A stretch of DNA of 64,000 bases from Balneolaceae bacterium (GTDB taxonomy: Bacteria > Bacteroidota > Rhodothermia > Balneolales > Balneolaceae), in contig JAEPNO010000008.1 of NCBI GenBank assembly GCA_017643365.1, positions 62,001 to 126,000 on the forward strand, in the 5' to 3' direction. Positions 8,077 through 16,729 of this stretch are shown piece by piece; positions within the stretch are counted from its first letter, which is position 1; each line of letters begins with the position of its first letter. The notes under the pieces were generated by a model, which saw only the letters and a list, made by a program, of their open reading frames with translations, was not told the DNA's origin and did no database searches. The position numbers and the translations under genes are program-made.

Positions 8077-9153
8077 CTAGATTCTGTGTTTGTTTTTCAG
8101 CTTAAATACGTAGGCCAATATTTCGGCCACTACTCGGAAAAGGTCTTCCGGGATAAATTGATCTTCTTCGGCCGTTGCAAATAATGCACGTGCCACCGGC
8201 TTGTTCTCTACAATCGGTATCTCATATTCTTTGGCCAGTTCTTTTATTTTAAGCGCACGCAAACGCTGGCCTTTTACCATTACAATAGGAGCGTTGTTTT
8301 GCTCCGGATCGTATTTGAGCGCTACGGCGTAATGCGTTGGGTTGGTAACCACAACATCGCTGGCTAATACAGCATGATCCATTCTCTTTTGTTGAATCAG
8401 CTTTAATCCAAACCGTTTTCGCTGCCCCTTAACATGTGGATCTCCTTCCATTTGCTTGAATTCATCCTTTATTTCCTGCTTGGTCATTTTCAGGTTTTTG
8501 TTGTACTCGTATTTCTGATAAACAGCATCAGCAATAGAAAGAATGAGAAGGGCAGACAGCACTTTTACCACAAAACTGAGCAAGTGACCGCCCATATCAC
8601 TTAGGCTTGATTGGATGGGCACAACTACAAAGCCAACGTATTCATTAACATCCCCTTTTATCGAGTAATATCCGATGATGCCCACAATGCCGAGTTTCGA
8701 AAATCCTTTAATCAACTCAACCATCCCTTTCATAGAGATAATTTTTTTAACGCCTTCGATAGGGTTGAGTTTTTTTCCTTTAAACTCTAAAGCTTTTACA
8801 GAAAACAAGCCTTTGGTTTGCGCCAGATTCACTCCCAGTGTAACAATCAATAGCATGGTTAAAAGGGGCATCACAATCTGTAAGCCGAAGTACAAAGCCG
8901 TTTTTAGATAACTTTCGGCTTGGCTCTGATCTTCGAAGCCAAATCCGGAGTTGTAGAAAAAGCTTTGGAACAGATAGGCAAGTCGGTCATACATCATGCC
9001 GCTTACGCCCATAAACATAAGTAGAGCCGCAATCATCAGAACTACCGACGACACCTCTTTACTCATTGCAACCTGTCCGTCTTCACGCGCCTTTTCGAGA
9101 CGCCGAGCCGTCGGTTCTTCGGTTTTTTCCTGATCTGAACTTTTATCTGCCAT
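8077..9153 (-). CDS. flhB: FlhB, flagellar export specificity switch
   Basis: FlhB has four membrane helices (residues about 35-210) and a cytoplasmic domain cleaved at NPTH, here at residues 271-274 (VVVTNPTHYAVAL). Autocleavage there switches export from hook to filament substrates. The N-terminus (QEKTEEPTARRLEKAREDGQ) is diagnostic. Length 358 aa is normal. It is the first gene of the minus-strand operon flhB-flhA-flhF-flhG-(small membrane protein)-fliA. A 423-base divergent region separates it from flgF and carries two candidate FliA promoters pointing this way. Confidence 0.97.
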   Translation of the reverse strand: MADKSSDQEKTEEPTARRLEKAREDGQVAMSKEVSSVVLMIAALLMFMGVSGMMYDRLAYLFQSFFYNSGFGFEDQSQAESYLKTALYFGLQIVMPLLTMLLIVTLGVNLAQTKGLFSVKALEFKGKKLNPIEGVKKIISMKGMVELIKGFSKLGIVGIIGYYSIKGDVNEYVGFVVVPIQSSLSDMGGHLLSFVVKVLSALLILSIADAVYQKYEYNKNLKMTKQEIKDEFKQMEGDPHVKGQRKRFGLKLIQQKRMDHAVLASDVVVTNPTHYAVALKYDPEQNNAPIVMVKGQRLRALKIKELAKEYEIPIVENKPVARALFATAEEDQFIPEDLFRVVAEILAYVFKLKNKHRI

Positions 9154-9341
9154 GCCTGCCTTATTTCAAAAACGATACCACAGAATCGAATTTTACCTGC
9201 ATTCAATAACAGAATAAGGTTAAGAGGCTATTGCGGCTTGATTTGAAGTGGAAAAAAAGAGTGTAGTGCGCCGATTTGAGAATGAGAGTGGAAAATATTT
9301 ACTCCCTTTTTTTCCAGTGTGTGGAAAACTTTTCTACCAAC

Positions 9342-9369
9342 CAATCGGACGGTTTTATGAAAACTTAAG
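9342..9369 (-). promoter_or_regulatory. Second FliA-like promoter facing flhB (weaker)
   Basis: Read on the minus strand the box is CTTAAG-N16-CGATTG, matching 9 of the 12 positions of TTTAAG/CGATAA with the same 16-base spacing as the flagellin promoters. It lies closer to flhB than the perfect box at 9523-9550. Confidence 0.35.
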
Positions 9370-9485
9370 TTTTTGGCAAAAATTTTAATGAAAACGAAAA
9401 TCAGCCTTTATTGTGCTCTTTGAGCCTGTTTTTGACTGCTTTCCGACACCCTTTTACTATCGGTTTAGATCAGATAAATATTTAA

Positions 9486-9501
9486 TGGCACAAAGTTTGA
9501 T
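9486..9501 (+). promoter_or_regulatory. Sigma-54-type promoter for flgF operon
   Basis: TGGCACAAAGTTTGAT matches the -24/-12 pattern TGGCAC-N5-TTGCW except for the C of the -12 GC. It is about 75 bases upstream of the flgF ATG, in the right orientation, and the window encodes a sigma-54 activator (24915-26336). Confidence 0.5.
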
Positions 9502-9522
9502 GATTTGAGCGTGAACTGTCGC

Positions 9523-9550
9523 TTATCGGCAGGTTCATCGAAACCTTAAA
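9523..9550 (-). promoter_or_regulatory. FliA-type promoter facing the flhB-fliA operon
   Basis: On the minus strand this reads TTTAAG, 16 bases, CGATAA: identical in both boxes and in spacing to the flagellin promoters. It points to flhB and hence to fliA at the operon's far end, which would close a positive loop. It overlaps the region just downstream of the sigma-54 box for flgF. Confidence 0.6.
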
Positions 9551-9576
9551 TCTTTCACCACTTTTTTAATAATCCC

Positions 9577-10317
9577 ATGCTAGATCGAATTTACATGCAG
9601 ATGCAAGCCATGCAGGTTCTCCAGCGATCCCAGGATGTAACGGCTGATAACTTGGCCAACATCAACACCCCGGGGTTTAAGGGAAATAAATTGTTTTACC
9701 GCATGGTTCGAGAGAACATGAATGGTCAAGAGATTATGAAGAGTGTTCCAATGAGTCAGATAAATTTAGATCAAGGGATATTGGAACCCACCGGAAATGT
9801 ATTCGATGTGGCGATTAACGGAAGTGGATTTTTTAAAGTAGAGCAAGACGACCGGGAATATTTAACAAGAGATGGCCGGTTTTCGCTGAATTCGGATGGA
9901 TTCTTGGTAAACAGTAACGGAGCTAAGGTTCTTGGAGAATCCGGCCCGATCCAGCTATCCGACCTGTTTCAGAAAAACAACGAAACGGGTGGTCAAAATG
10001 TGCTGGAGATAGCAAAAGACGGCACATTACTGATCAACGGCGAGTCGCGGGATAAACTGCGCATAGTAAATGTGGAAGACCCACAAATGCTCATACGTCA
10101 AGGGAGCGCCTACTTTACAGTGAAAGATGAGATTGCATTAAGCGAGGATGGAATAGGCAAGGTGCAACAGGGCTATTTCGAAAAAGGCAATGTACAGCCA
10201 CTTAACGAAATGGTAGACATGATGCGAACCATGCAAACTTTCGAGTCGCAACAACGCGCCATGAAAACCACCGATGATATGCTGTCGCAAGTAACCTCAA
10301 GACTTGGCCGACTATAA
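9577..10317 (+). CDS. flgF: FlgF, flagellar proximal rod protein
   Basis: This 246-residue rod protein belongs to the flagellar basal body rod family. The N-terminal motif TADNLANINTPGFKGNKLFY (residues 22-41) is the family signature, and the C-terminus (NEMVDMMRTMQTFESQQRAM) is the conserved amphipathic helix of axial proteins. It is shorter than and distinct from the following FlgG, so FlgF is the best assignment by order and length. It is the first gene of the plus-strand hook-region operon, and a sigma-54-like box lies upstream. The ATG at 9577 begins directly with the conserved N-terminal helix. Confidence 0.9.
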   Translation: MLDRIYMQMQAMQVLQRSQDVTADNLANINTPGFKGNKLFYRMVRENMNGQEIMKSVPMSQINLDQGILEPTGNVFDVAINGSGFFKVEQDDREYLTRDGRFSLNSDGFLVNSNGAKVLGESGPIQLSDLFQKNNETGGQNVLEIAKDGTLLINGESRDKLRIVNVEDPQMLIRQGSAYFTVKDEIALSEDGIGKVQQGYFEKGNVQPLNEMVDMMRTMQTFESQQRAMKTTDDMLSQVTSRLGRL

Positions 10318-10344
10318 TGAACACGCAAATAAACACCTACAATT

Positions 10345-11136
10345 ATGTTTAGAGCACTAAGTACAGCCGCATTGGGCATGAGCGCCCAACAACGTTCGGT
10401 TGATAATATCGCGAACAATCTTGCTAACGTCGGTACAACCGGCTTTAAACGATCTACCATCGCATTTCAGGATTTGTTTTATGAAAACATAGCGTCTTCT
10501 AAGCTAGGTAGTTCTTCGAGCCGAAGTTCCAGCGACGGTCCGATGCTTCAAATCGGGCATGGCTCAAGAGCTGTGGCAACCATCAGGAACTTTATGCAAG
10601 GTTCGGTAGCCGAAACCGGCAACGCACTCGATTTAGCCATCAGTGGCGATGGGTTTTTTCAGGTTGAATTGCCTGACGGATCTACCGCTTATACAAGAGA
10701 TGGAAATTTCAGCCGCGATTCGTCCGGTTTATTGGTGAATAACTCCGGCTTGCCTTTGGCAGGTCAGATTGAAGTACCCACCGATGCATTAGCCATCGAA
10801 GTAAACCAGGATGGAACCGTATCGGCACGCTTAAGTGATAACTCGGAAGTTGAAATCGGACAGATTGAATTGGCAAAATTTGCAAACAGTGGCGGATTAG
10901 AAGCCATTGGGGATAACCTCTTTGTAGAAACCGAATCCTCTGGCCTTGCTTTTTTCGGTACACCCGGTGAAGAAGGATTTGGAGTAGTTCGTCAGGGTTA
11001 TTTAGAGCAGTCGAATGTAGACATCGTAACCGAAATGGTTCGATTGATCGAAGCTCAGCGCGCATATGAAACCAATTCAAAAATGGTTCAGGCTGCTGAA
11101 GATATGATGCAGGTTACAAATTCTATCAAACGATAA
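10345..11136 (+). CDS. flgG: FlgG, flagellar distal rod protein
   Basis: FlgG builds the distal rod, the drive shaft crossing the periplasm and outer membrane. The 263-residue length is typical. The N-terminus MFRALSTAALGMSAQQRSVD and the motif NIANNLANVGTTGFKRS are signatures, as is the C-terminal MVRLIEAQRAYETNSKMVQA. It follows flgF by 27 bases and precedes flgA by 1 base, the usual rod and ring gene order. Confidence 0.96.
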   Translation: MFRALSTAALGMSAQQRSVDNIANNLANVGTTGFKRSTIAFQDLFYENIASSKLGSSSSRSSSDGPMLQIGHGSRAVATIRNFMQGSVAETGNALDLAISGDGFFQVELPDGSTAYTRDGNFSRDSSGLLVNNSGLPLAGQIEVPTDALAIEVNQDGTVSARLSDNSEVEIGQIELAKFANSGGLEAIGDNLFVETESSGLAFFGTPGEEGFGVVRQGYLEQSNVDIVTEMVRLIEAQRAYETNSKMVQAAEDMMQVTNSIKR

Positions 11137-11137
11137 C

Positions 11138-11830
11138 ATGATATTTAACGCACTCATAGCTCTCGTTCTATTGTTTTCATCATCGGTAAACGATGGGGAA
11201 GACACAAAGCAACGAATTCTGGAGTTGGCTGAGGCAACCATCAGCAAACATTTGGATACAGATGTTGTGCGTTTTGAAGTGAAAGCTCGTTGGATTCCGG
11301 GAAGTGTTTTGGCCTCGGAGCCCAACGACGTGCTTTCTGTTTCGCTGGATGGAAGTATCCAAAAATATACTCGTTTTAAAGTGAATTACAGTTCACGAGC
11401 GGGCAACCAATCAGCTGATATTCAATTGTTGATAGAAACACAGCAGCTCATCCCTGTTGCTCTTCGCCGAATCAAGAGCGGCGAAAATGTGCAGGCTTCA
11501 GACTTTGAGCTGCAATGGACACCGGTTGAACTAGGGAGAGATCGTTTTGTAGAGCAACTCGAAGAACTGGAAGGAAAATCCATCCGAAGAACCATTCTTG
11601 CCGGCCAGCCGGTACGAGCGCATGAAGTTAGCAGTCGGATTTTAGTAAAAGCCGGTGAGCCTGTTTACATGCACTTTTCTGATGGAACCATATCACTAGC
11701 TCTACAATGCGAAGCAAGAAATAACGGAAGTGCAGGAGAGGAAATTCAAATTTACTGCCGAGAGACAAGAAAAAAATACACGACTAAAATTATAGCTGCC
11801 GGAGAAGTAAAATGGCTACGAACAAATTAA
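11138..11830 (+). CDS. flgA: FlgA, P-ring assembly chaperone
   Basis: FlgA is the periplasmic chaperone needed to assemble the FlgI ring around the rod. The 230-residue protein has an N-terminal hydrophobic signal (MIFNALIALVLLFSSS) and a C-terminal SAF-type domain visible as VALRRIKSGENVQASDFELQ and GKSIRRTILAGQPVRAHEV. Its 3' end overlaps flgH by 19 bases, indicating coupled expression. The presence of flgA, flgH and flgI shows a Gram-negative type basal body with P and L rings. Confidence 0.9.
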   Translation: MIFNALIALVLLFSSSVNDGEDTKQRILELAEATISKHLDTDVVRFEVKARWIPGSVLASEPNDVLSVSLDGSIQKYTRFKVNYSSRAGNQSADIQLLIETQQLIPVALRRIKSGENVQASDFELQWTPVELGRDRFVEQLEELEGKSIRRTILAGQPVRAHEVSSRILVKAGEPVYMHFSDGTISLALQCEARNNGSAGEEIQIYCRETRKKYTTKIIAAGEVKWLRTN

Positions 11831-12444
11831 ATAAGAACTTAATTACACTAACTATATTGGGTTTTCTATGCCTATCGGGTGATGTTCTCGCGCAATTTTC
11901 GATGTACAGCGATGTAAAAGCGAAAAGGGTGGGAGACATCATTACGGTAGTTTTAAAAGAGAATATGCAAGGGAGTTCAACCACCGATTCGAATGTGCAA
12001 TCGAGTGTAAACGGGCAGGCCAGTGGCTCGCTTTCGGGTAATTTTATGCCATTTGAGCCGGTTTTCGGAAGTGGCGCTAGCGTGAATTATGGCAACGATC
12101 AAAAGAACGTAGCAACCCAACGGCAATTACTCGAAGGGTACGTGAGTGTTCAGATTGTTGAAGTAACTGAGCAGGGCGATTTAATAGTTCAAGGGAAGCG
12201 CCAAACCGAAATTAACGGCGAAGTTCATGAAATGTCGATCTCGGGAACCGTTCGGGTAAACGATGTTGACGGACGAAACCAAGTGCTTTCTTACCGAATT
12301 GCGAACGCACACATCAGCTACCAAAAAATGGGTGGCATGAAAGATAATAAACGCTCGAAAGGGCTCATCAAGAAAGTGATTTTTGGTGGAATTGGAGCCG
12401 GACTTACCGCCGCAGCCATTCTAAAATCTCAATCAGGTAACTAA
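11812..12444 (+). CDS. flgH: FlgH, flagellar L-ring protein without an obvious lipobox
   Basis: FlgH forms the outer-membrane L ring. The signature SMYSDVKAKRVGDIITVVLKE is present, and the RQLLEGYVSVQIVEV and VSYRIANAHISYQ-like (here LSYRIANAHISY) segments complete the family pattern. At 210 residues it is of normal size. Unlike enterobacterial FlgH, which is a lipoprotein, the signal peptide (ITLTILGFLCLSGDVLAQ) seems to end at a VLA-Q type cleavage site with no Cys at +1. The single Cys is inside the hydrophobic core. It overlaps flgA and is followed 5 bases later by flgI. Confidence 0.93.
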   Translation: MATNKLNKNLITLTILGFLCLSGDVLAQFSMYSDVKAKRVGDIITVVLKENMQGSSTTDSNVQSSVNGQASGSLSGNFMPFEPVFGSGASVNYGNDQKNVATQRQLLEGYVSVQIVEVTEQGDLIVQGKRQTEINGEVHEMSISGTVRVNDVDGRNQVLSYRIANAHISYQKMGGMKDNKRSKGLIKKVIFGGIGAGLTAAAILKSQSGN

Positions 12445-12449
12445 TTACC

Positions 12450-13583
12450 ATGAAACTAAATAAACCAACATCCATTTTCTTTTGTGCGATTGCAATCGTT
12501 GCCTTCTCATCGGGCAATGCAAATGCACAGTCGCGCCTTTCAGATCTGGTAGAAATCCAGAATACCGGAAGCAAAGAATTGATCGGCTATGGTTTAGTAA
12601 CCGGTTTAGATAGAACCGGCGATCGATCGTCGAGCAGTAGAGGGGCCGTTTTTACCATTCAATCTATCGCAAATATGCTTGAAAACTTCGGCATTACCGT
12701 AGATGCCGATCGGCTTAGAACCAGAAACGTAGCCGCGGTAATGGTAACTGCTAAACTGAGCCCATACCATGCACCGGGCAGCGAAATTGATATTACGGTT
12801 TCTTCTTTAGGGGATGCGAGTTCGTTACAAGGCGGGGTGCTATTACAAACCCCATTGTTCGATCCATCAACCGAAGAAATGTATGCGAAAGCACAGGGAT
12901 CGCTGATTGTTGGCGGTATTACTGCCGAAGTGCAGGGAGCCAGAGTGAGCCGAAATCAAACGCTAACGGCAACTATTCCGGGTGGAGCAACAGTAGAAAA
13001 AAATGAAGAATATATTTTGAATCCAGATGAACCTCTTGGCTTAGTGTTGCGTGATCCAAGTTTTGCCAATGCCCGCAGTATTGTGGAAGTGATTAATGCA
13101 ACTTTTGATGAAGAACTCGCCATGATGCATCATCCCGGTTTGATAAAAGTAACCTGGCCGGATGCTTTTCAGGATCAAGGCGCAATGAATGTTTTTACCA
13201 GCATTATTCTGGAACAAGAAATAGAAGTTGAAACGATCGCAAGAGTTGTGATCAACGAACGTACGGGTACTATTGTAGCCGGTGGCGATGTAATAATCGA
13301 TGATGTGATGATTTCGCATGGCAGTATTCAGGTTCGAACACAAAGTACACCACTTGTAAGTCAACCACCGGCATTTAGTACCGGACAAACGATTGTAGCA
13401 AATGCACAGGAAGCAGCTATTTCAGAGCAACCTGCTCAAACCATTGTGTTAGATCCGCAGACAACCGTGCAACAATTAGCAGCCTCATTAAACGCACTCG
13501 GGCTTAGTCCACGAGATATCATCGCCATATTTCAGGCATTGAATCGAGCAGGTGTGTTGCGTGGTAAACTCATTGTAATGTAA
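12450..13583 (+). CDS. flgI: FlgI, flagellar P-ring protein
   Basis: FlgI polymerises around the distal rod in the periplasm. The protein has 377 residues with a signal peptide (IFFCAIAIVAFSSGNANAQ). The signatures LSDLVEIQNTGSKELIGYGL, VTGLDRTGDRSSSSRG and the C-terminal LSPRDIIAIFQALNRAGVL are diagnostic. It sits between flgH and flgJ with gaps of 5 and 6 bases. Confidence 0.96.
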   Translation: MKLNKPTSIFFCAIAIVAFSSGNANAQSRLSDLVEIQNTGSKELIGYGLVTGLDRTGDRSSSSRGAVFTIQSIANMLENFGITVDADRLRTRNVAAVMVTAKLSPYHAPGSEIDITVSSLGDASSLQGGVLLQTPLFDPSTEEMYAKAQGSLIVGGITAEVQGARVSRNQTLTATIPGGATVEKNEEYILNPDEPLGLVLRDPSFANARSIVEVINATFDEELAMMHHPGLIKVTWPDAFQDQGAMNVFTSIILEQEIEVETIARVVINERTGTIVAGGDVIIDDVMISHGSIQVRTQSTPLVSQPPAFSTGQTIVANAQEAAISEQPAQTIVLDPQTTVQQLAASLNALGLSPRDIIAIFQALNRAGVLRGKLIVM

Positions 13584-13589
13584 AGGACC

Positions 13590-13934
13590 ATGAAAGTAGA
13601 TAATCAATTTACGTTGGAGCAATCCACCTTATCAGAAGCACGAAAGCAGAGAAATGAAAGAGAAAATGCAGCTGTGCAATTCGAAGAGATTTTTGCCAAG
13701 CATTTGGTAAAAGAGCTCACCAAAGACTCCTTTAAAATGGAAGGTGGAGTGATGGGCGGAGCCAATAACATGTATCGGGAATTTGTAACCGATGCCTTGG
13801 CTACCGAGCTAGCCGCACAAAGAAAATTAGGAATGGCGGATCTGGTAAGTACCTACTGGAAACATGATACAGCACCGCTAAATATCGACCAATCTCAAAT
13901 ATCAAGCATAAGCAAAGAGGAAGACAATGAATAA
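13590..13934 (+). CDS. flgJ: FlgJ-like rod-binding protein (no muramidase domain)
   Basis: This 114-residue protein corresponds to the N-terminal rod-capping domain of FlgJ: AAVQFEEIFAKHLVKELTKD and VTDALATELAAQRKLGMADL are the recognisable blocks. The peptidoglycan hydrolase domain found in enterobacterial FlgJ is absent, as in many other phyla, so another enzyme must open the wall for the rod. It overlaps the next gene by 8 bases. Confidence 0.88.
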   Translation: MKVDNQFTLEQSTLSEARKQRNERENAAVQFEEIFAKHLVKELTKDSFKMEGGVMGGANNMYREFVTDALATELAAQRKLGMADLVSTYWKHDTAPLNIDQSQISSISKEEDNE

Positions 13935-14430
13935 GATGCCCAAAGAAATACAGGCTATTTCGGAAAAAGTGGAACTATTGCACGAGAGTTCAAACCGAAT
14001 GATTGATGTAATGGAGCGCCAAATTGAGGCCATCATTTCGTCGAACACGAATCAGATTGAGGAGTTGGCGAATCTTCATTCAACACTGACGATCCGCTAC
14101 ACCGAAAACGAGCAGGATTTTATTGAAGAATTGAGTGCTATTCTTTCATCCAATAAAGAGGCAAAAGGCCTAAAGTTGATCGCTCTTAAAGAGATGTTTC
14201 CGGCGTATGCAAAACAAATTGAATACTGGCAATCGATTCTGCATGCAAACGTAAGCAGATTGCAGCAAAAGCATCACCAGGTGGTTGAATTGTTGGAATT
14301 TGCTATGAATAATAATGCCAAAATGCTTGAGACTTTGTACAGCAAAAGCACTGAAAAGAATAAGCATTATGGCCCAACCGGCACTACCCAGTCTGTAATG
14401 CCCGGACTTAGCTTAAACCAACAAGCCTGA
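13927..14430 (+). CDS. flgN: FlgN-like export chaperone for hook-associated proteins
   Basis: This 167-residue mostly helical protein stands between flgJ and flgK, where the FlgK/FlgL chaperone FlgN is normally found. The long N-terminal helices (residues 1-130) and the short tail with YGPTGTTQS fit FlgN, although the sequence is weakly conserved and I rely on position and composition. It should bind the C-terminal helices of FlgK and FlgL (encoded next) and hand them to FlhA. It overlaps flgJ by 8 bases. Confidence 0.75.
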   Translation: MNKMPKEIQAISEKVELLHESSNRMIDVMERQIEAIISSNTNQIEELANLHSTLTIRYTENEQDFIEELSAILSSNKEAKGLKLIALKEMFPAYAKQIEYWQSILHANVSRLQQKHHQVVELLEFAMNNNAKMLETLYSKSTEKNKHYGPTGTTQSVMPGLSLNQQA

Positions 14431-14440
14431 GTATAGCCTA

Positions 14441-15796
14441 ATGAAAACGCTATTCGAAATATCAAAAAGCGGCCTTGCAGGTGCACAACGCTCACTTAGT
14501 GTTACCTCCAATAATATTGTAAACGCCGACACCGAAGGTTATACCCGCCAGCGGGTTGATAGAACTCCGGTTGGCTACAATTCGGCATACGGCAATGTAG
14601 GCCTTGGCGTAAATATTTCGACGGCAAACCGATTACGCAACGAGATGAACGATCAGCTGACGAATCAAAATCGCCAGGATCTCGGCTCGATGACCTATAA
14701 AAATCAGGTGTTCGAACGCCTACAAGCGGCAATGACTACTGATTCGGGTGGAGATTTGGATGTTCGAATTAGTTCATTTTTTGACAGTTTTAGCGATTTA
14801 GCGAACAATCCGCAGGATATGAGTGTGAGAAACAGCTTGTTGACTGAAGCACAACAGCTGAGTTCGAAATTGAATAATCTGGATCAGCATTTGGTGGAAA
14901 CCGGCGATTTGATTGCACAATCAACAGCAACCACAATTTCTGATGTAAACACCTTACTGGCTGAGATCTATGAGCTGAATACTTCCATCACCCGCAGTAC
15001 AAGTATGGGCACCATGGATAGCGCAAGTCTGGATCTTCGGGTTCAAAAACTTGAAGAACTTTCCGGTCTGGTAGATTTTACCCAAATGACAGCCGACAGC
15101 GGAGCTACCGAAATTAGAATCGGCGGGGTTCGAGTTTTAGATGAAGAGAAGCTTTTACCCATTAAAAGTGAGTATAACCCGAACGAACAACAGCTGTTTT
15201 TACGCATTTCGGGCGGAACTATGATTGACGTGAGTGGCGGTGAATTGGGGGCTCAAATCGATATGTACGAAAACGACATTCCCGATTTGAAAGCCAAACT
15301 CGATTTAATTGCCTCAACCATTGTATCGGAAGTGAACGCAATTCACCAATCGGGTTTTGGATTAAATGATGCCACGCCACGAGCCTTTTTCGATCCAACC
15401 GGAGTGAGTGCAGGCAGCATCAGCGTAAATCCTGATTTGCTCGCGAATCCGGAAAACATTGCTGCAAGTACGGTTTCAGGAGAGGCAGGGAATGGATCTT
15501 TAGCTGCACAAATCAACGATTTGAGAGAAAATGGCATCGTAAATGGAAGAAAATTAATTGATTTCACCATTGAAGCAATTAGCAAGCCCGGCGCCCAAAT
15601 ATTTACACTCAGTTCCCAAATTGAAACGAAAGAAGCTGAGATAGCCATGTTGCAAACTCAGCAGGAACGGCAAGCCGGTGTAAATATAGATGAGGAACTG
15701 GCAAATATGATTCAGTTTCAGAATTCCTATCAGGGCGCGGCGCGGGTGATGCAAACTGCTACCGAATTGTACGACACCTTGTTAAGCATAGTTTAA
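14441..15796 (+). CDS. flgK: FlgK, hook-associated protein 1
   Basis: FlgK is the first hook-filament junction protein. The 451-residue sequence begins with the axial-protein signature (SVTSNNIVNADTEGYTRQRV) and ends with MIQFQNSYQGAARVMQTATE, the conserved FlgK C-terminal helix. The middle region is shorter than in Salmonella FlgK. The gene lies 10 bases after the flgN-like gene and 10 bases before flgL. Confidence 0.95.
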   Translation: MKTLFEISKSGLAGAQRSLSVTSNNIVNADTEGYTRQRVDRTPVGYNSAYGNVGLGVNISTANRLRNEMNDQLTNQNRQDLGSMTYKNQVFERLQAAMTTDSGGDLDVRISSFFDSFSDLANNPQDMSVRNSLLTEAQQLSSKLNNLDQHLVETGDLIAQSTATTISDVNTLLAEIYELNTSITRSTSMGTMDSASLDLRVQKLEELSGLVDFTQMTADSGATEIRIGGVRVLDEEKLLPIKSEYNPNEQQLFLRISGGTMIDVSGGELGAQIDMYENDIPDLKAKLDLIASTIVSEVNAIHQSGFGLNDATPRAFFDPTGVSAGSISVNPDLLANPENIAASTVSGEAGNGSLAAQINDLRENGIVNGRKLIDFTIEAISKPGAQIFTLSSQIETKEAEIAMLQTQQERQAGVNIDEELANMIQFQNSYQGAARVMQTATELYDTLLSIV

Positions 15797-15806
15797 TGGA
15801 TGAATT

Positions 15807-16700
15807 ATGAGAGTTACGAATAAAATAGTTTTCGACAGTTTTATGCGCGATATCAATCGCAACCGAACACAGATGGCGGAAATTCAATCAAGCTTGTCTA
15901 GTGCTAAAGCTGTTCGTTTTCCATCTCAGGATCCCGTTTCGTTTCAACGCAGCCGGGCTATTGAAGAGGATATCCGCGAATCGGAGCAATTTCAGGATAA
16001 TATAAACAGCGGGCTGTTACAGAGCCGGTTGGCACAGGATGCGTTGGATACTTCGATCGATGATTTGATCGAGATTAAACGAATTTTAGTACAATCCTCA
16101 TCCGATACTTACAGCGCTGAAGATCGCAGTAATATGGCCGATCAAATTTCCGGAATTCGCGATTCGCTTATTGCCACTTTGAATTTGAGTTATGGCGATC
16201 GTTATTTATTTGCCGGTACAAACAGCGGTACAGAACCATTTACTCTTGACGCCACCGCTACCGGCGGAGTTGCGGATACCAGCAATGCAAATGCGCTGCA
16301 AGTTGCCATCGATAACAATGTGAATATCGATATAAGTATTACCGGAGCAGAAATAAGAAATACCGACGAGGGCGATTTCTTTGAAATTATACAGAATATA
16401 GAGAATGCGCTTCGAAACAACGACGGAGATGCTCTTAACAGTTTATTAGACGGTGCCGACGAGTTGATCGACAATACCACCGATGCAACGTCGCGATTGG
16501 GGAATAACATTGCTCGTATGGAATACATGTACGAGCAATACGAGAATACCAAAGTTACGCAGAATTCCGAGATCAGTAAGCTGGTAGACACCGACTACGC
16601 TGAGGCTATTTCTGATCTGCAGCAAAATCAAACCATTTATGAATCGGCCATGGCCGTTCACACGCGAATGTTTAACAACTCATTGTTGAACTATATCTAA
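15807..16700 (+). CDS. flgL: FlgL, hook-associated protein 3
   Basis: FlgL is the second junction protein and a flagellin relative. The 297-residue sequence starts MRVTNKIVFDSFMRDINRNR and has the flagellin-like N-terminal helices (LSSAKAVRFPSQDPVSFQRS). The conserved segment YGDRYLFAGTNSGTEPF and a C-terminal helical domain (DTDYAEAISDLQQNQTIYES) complete the picture. It is followed 29 bases later by a glycosyltransferase-like/TPR gene in the same operon. Confidence 0.95.
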   Translation: MRVTNKIVFDSFMRDINRNRTQMAEIQSSLSSAKAVRFPSQDPVSFQRSRAIEEDIRESEQFQDNINSGLLQSRLAQDALDTSIDDLIEIKRILVQSSSDTYSAEDRSNMADQISGIRDSLIATLNLSYGDRYLFAGTNSGTEPFTLDATATGGVADTSNANALQVAIDNNVNIDISITGAEIRNTDEGDFFEIIQNIENALRNNDGDALNSLLDGADELIDNTTDATSRLGNNIARMEYMYEQYENTKVTQNSEISKLVDTDYAEAISDLQQNQTIYESAMAVHTRMFNNSLLNYI

Positions 16701-16729
16701 CCAAGAACAAAACCAGAGAGGTTGTTGTA

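Larger units (their letters stand above)
9154..9576. promoter_or_regulatory. Divergent regulatory region between flhB and flgF
   Basis: These 423 bases hold no gene that I can see on either strand. They carry a sigma-54-like box facing flgF (9486-9501) and two FliA-like boxes facing flhB (9523-9550 perfect, 9342-9369 weaker), so late and middle flagellar signals meet here. Long A/T runs are present. If the distal FliA box is used, the flhB transcript would have a leader of roughly 360 bases. Confidence 0.6.

Noticed and set aside
13041-13388. Antisense frames of more than 100 codons within flgI, flgL, flhA and the glycosyltransferase
   Set aside because: They are shadows of strongly coding genes, without RBS, family resemblance or fitting context.
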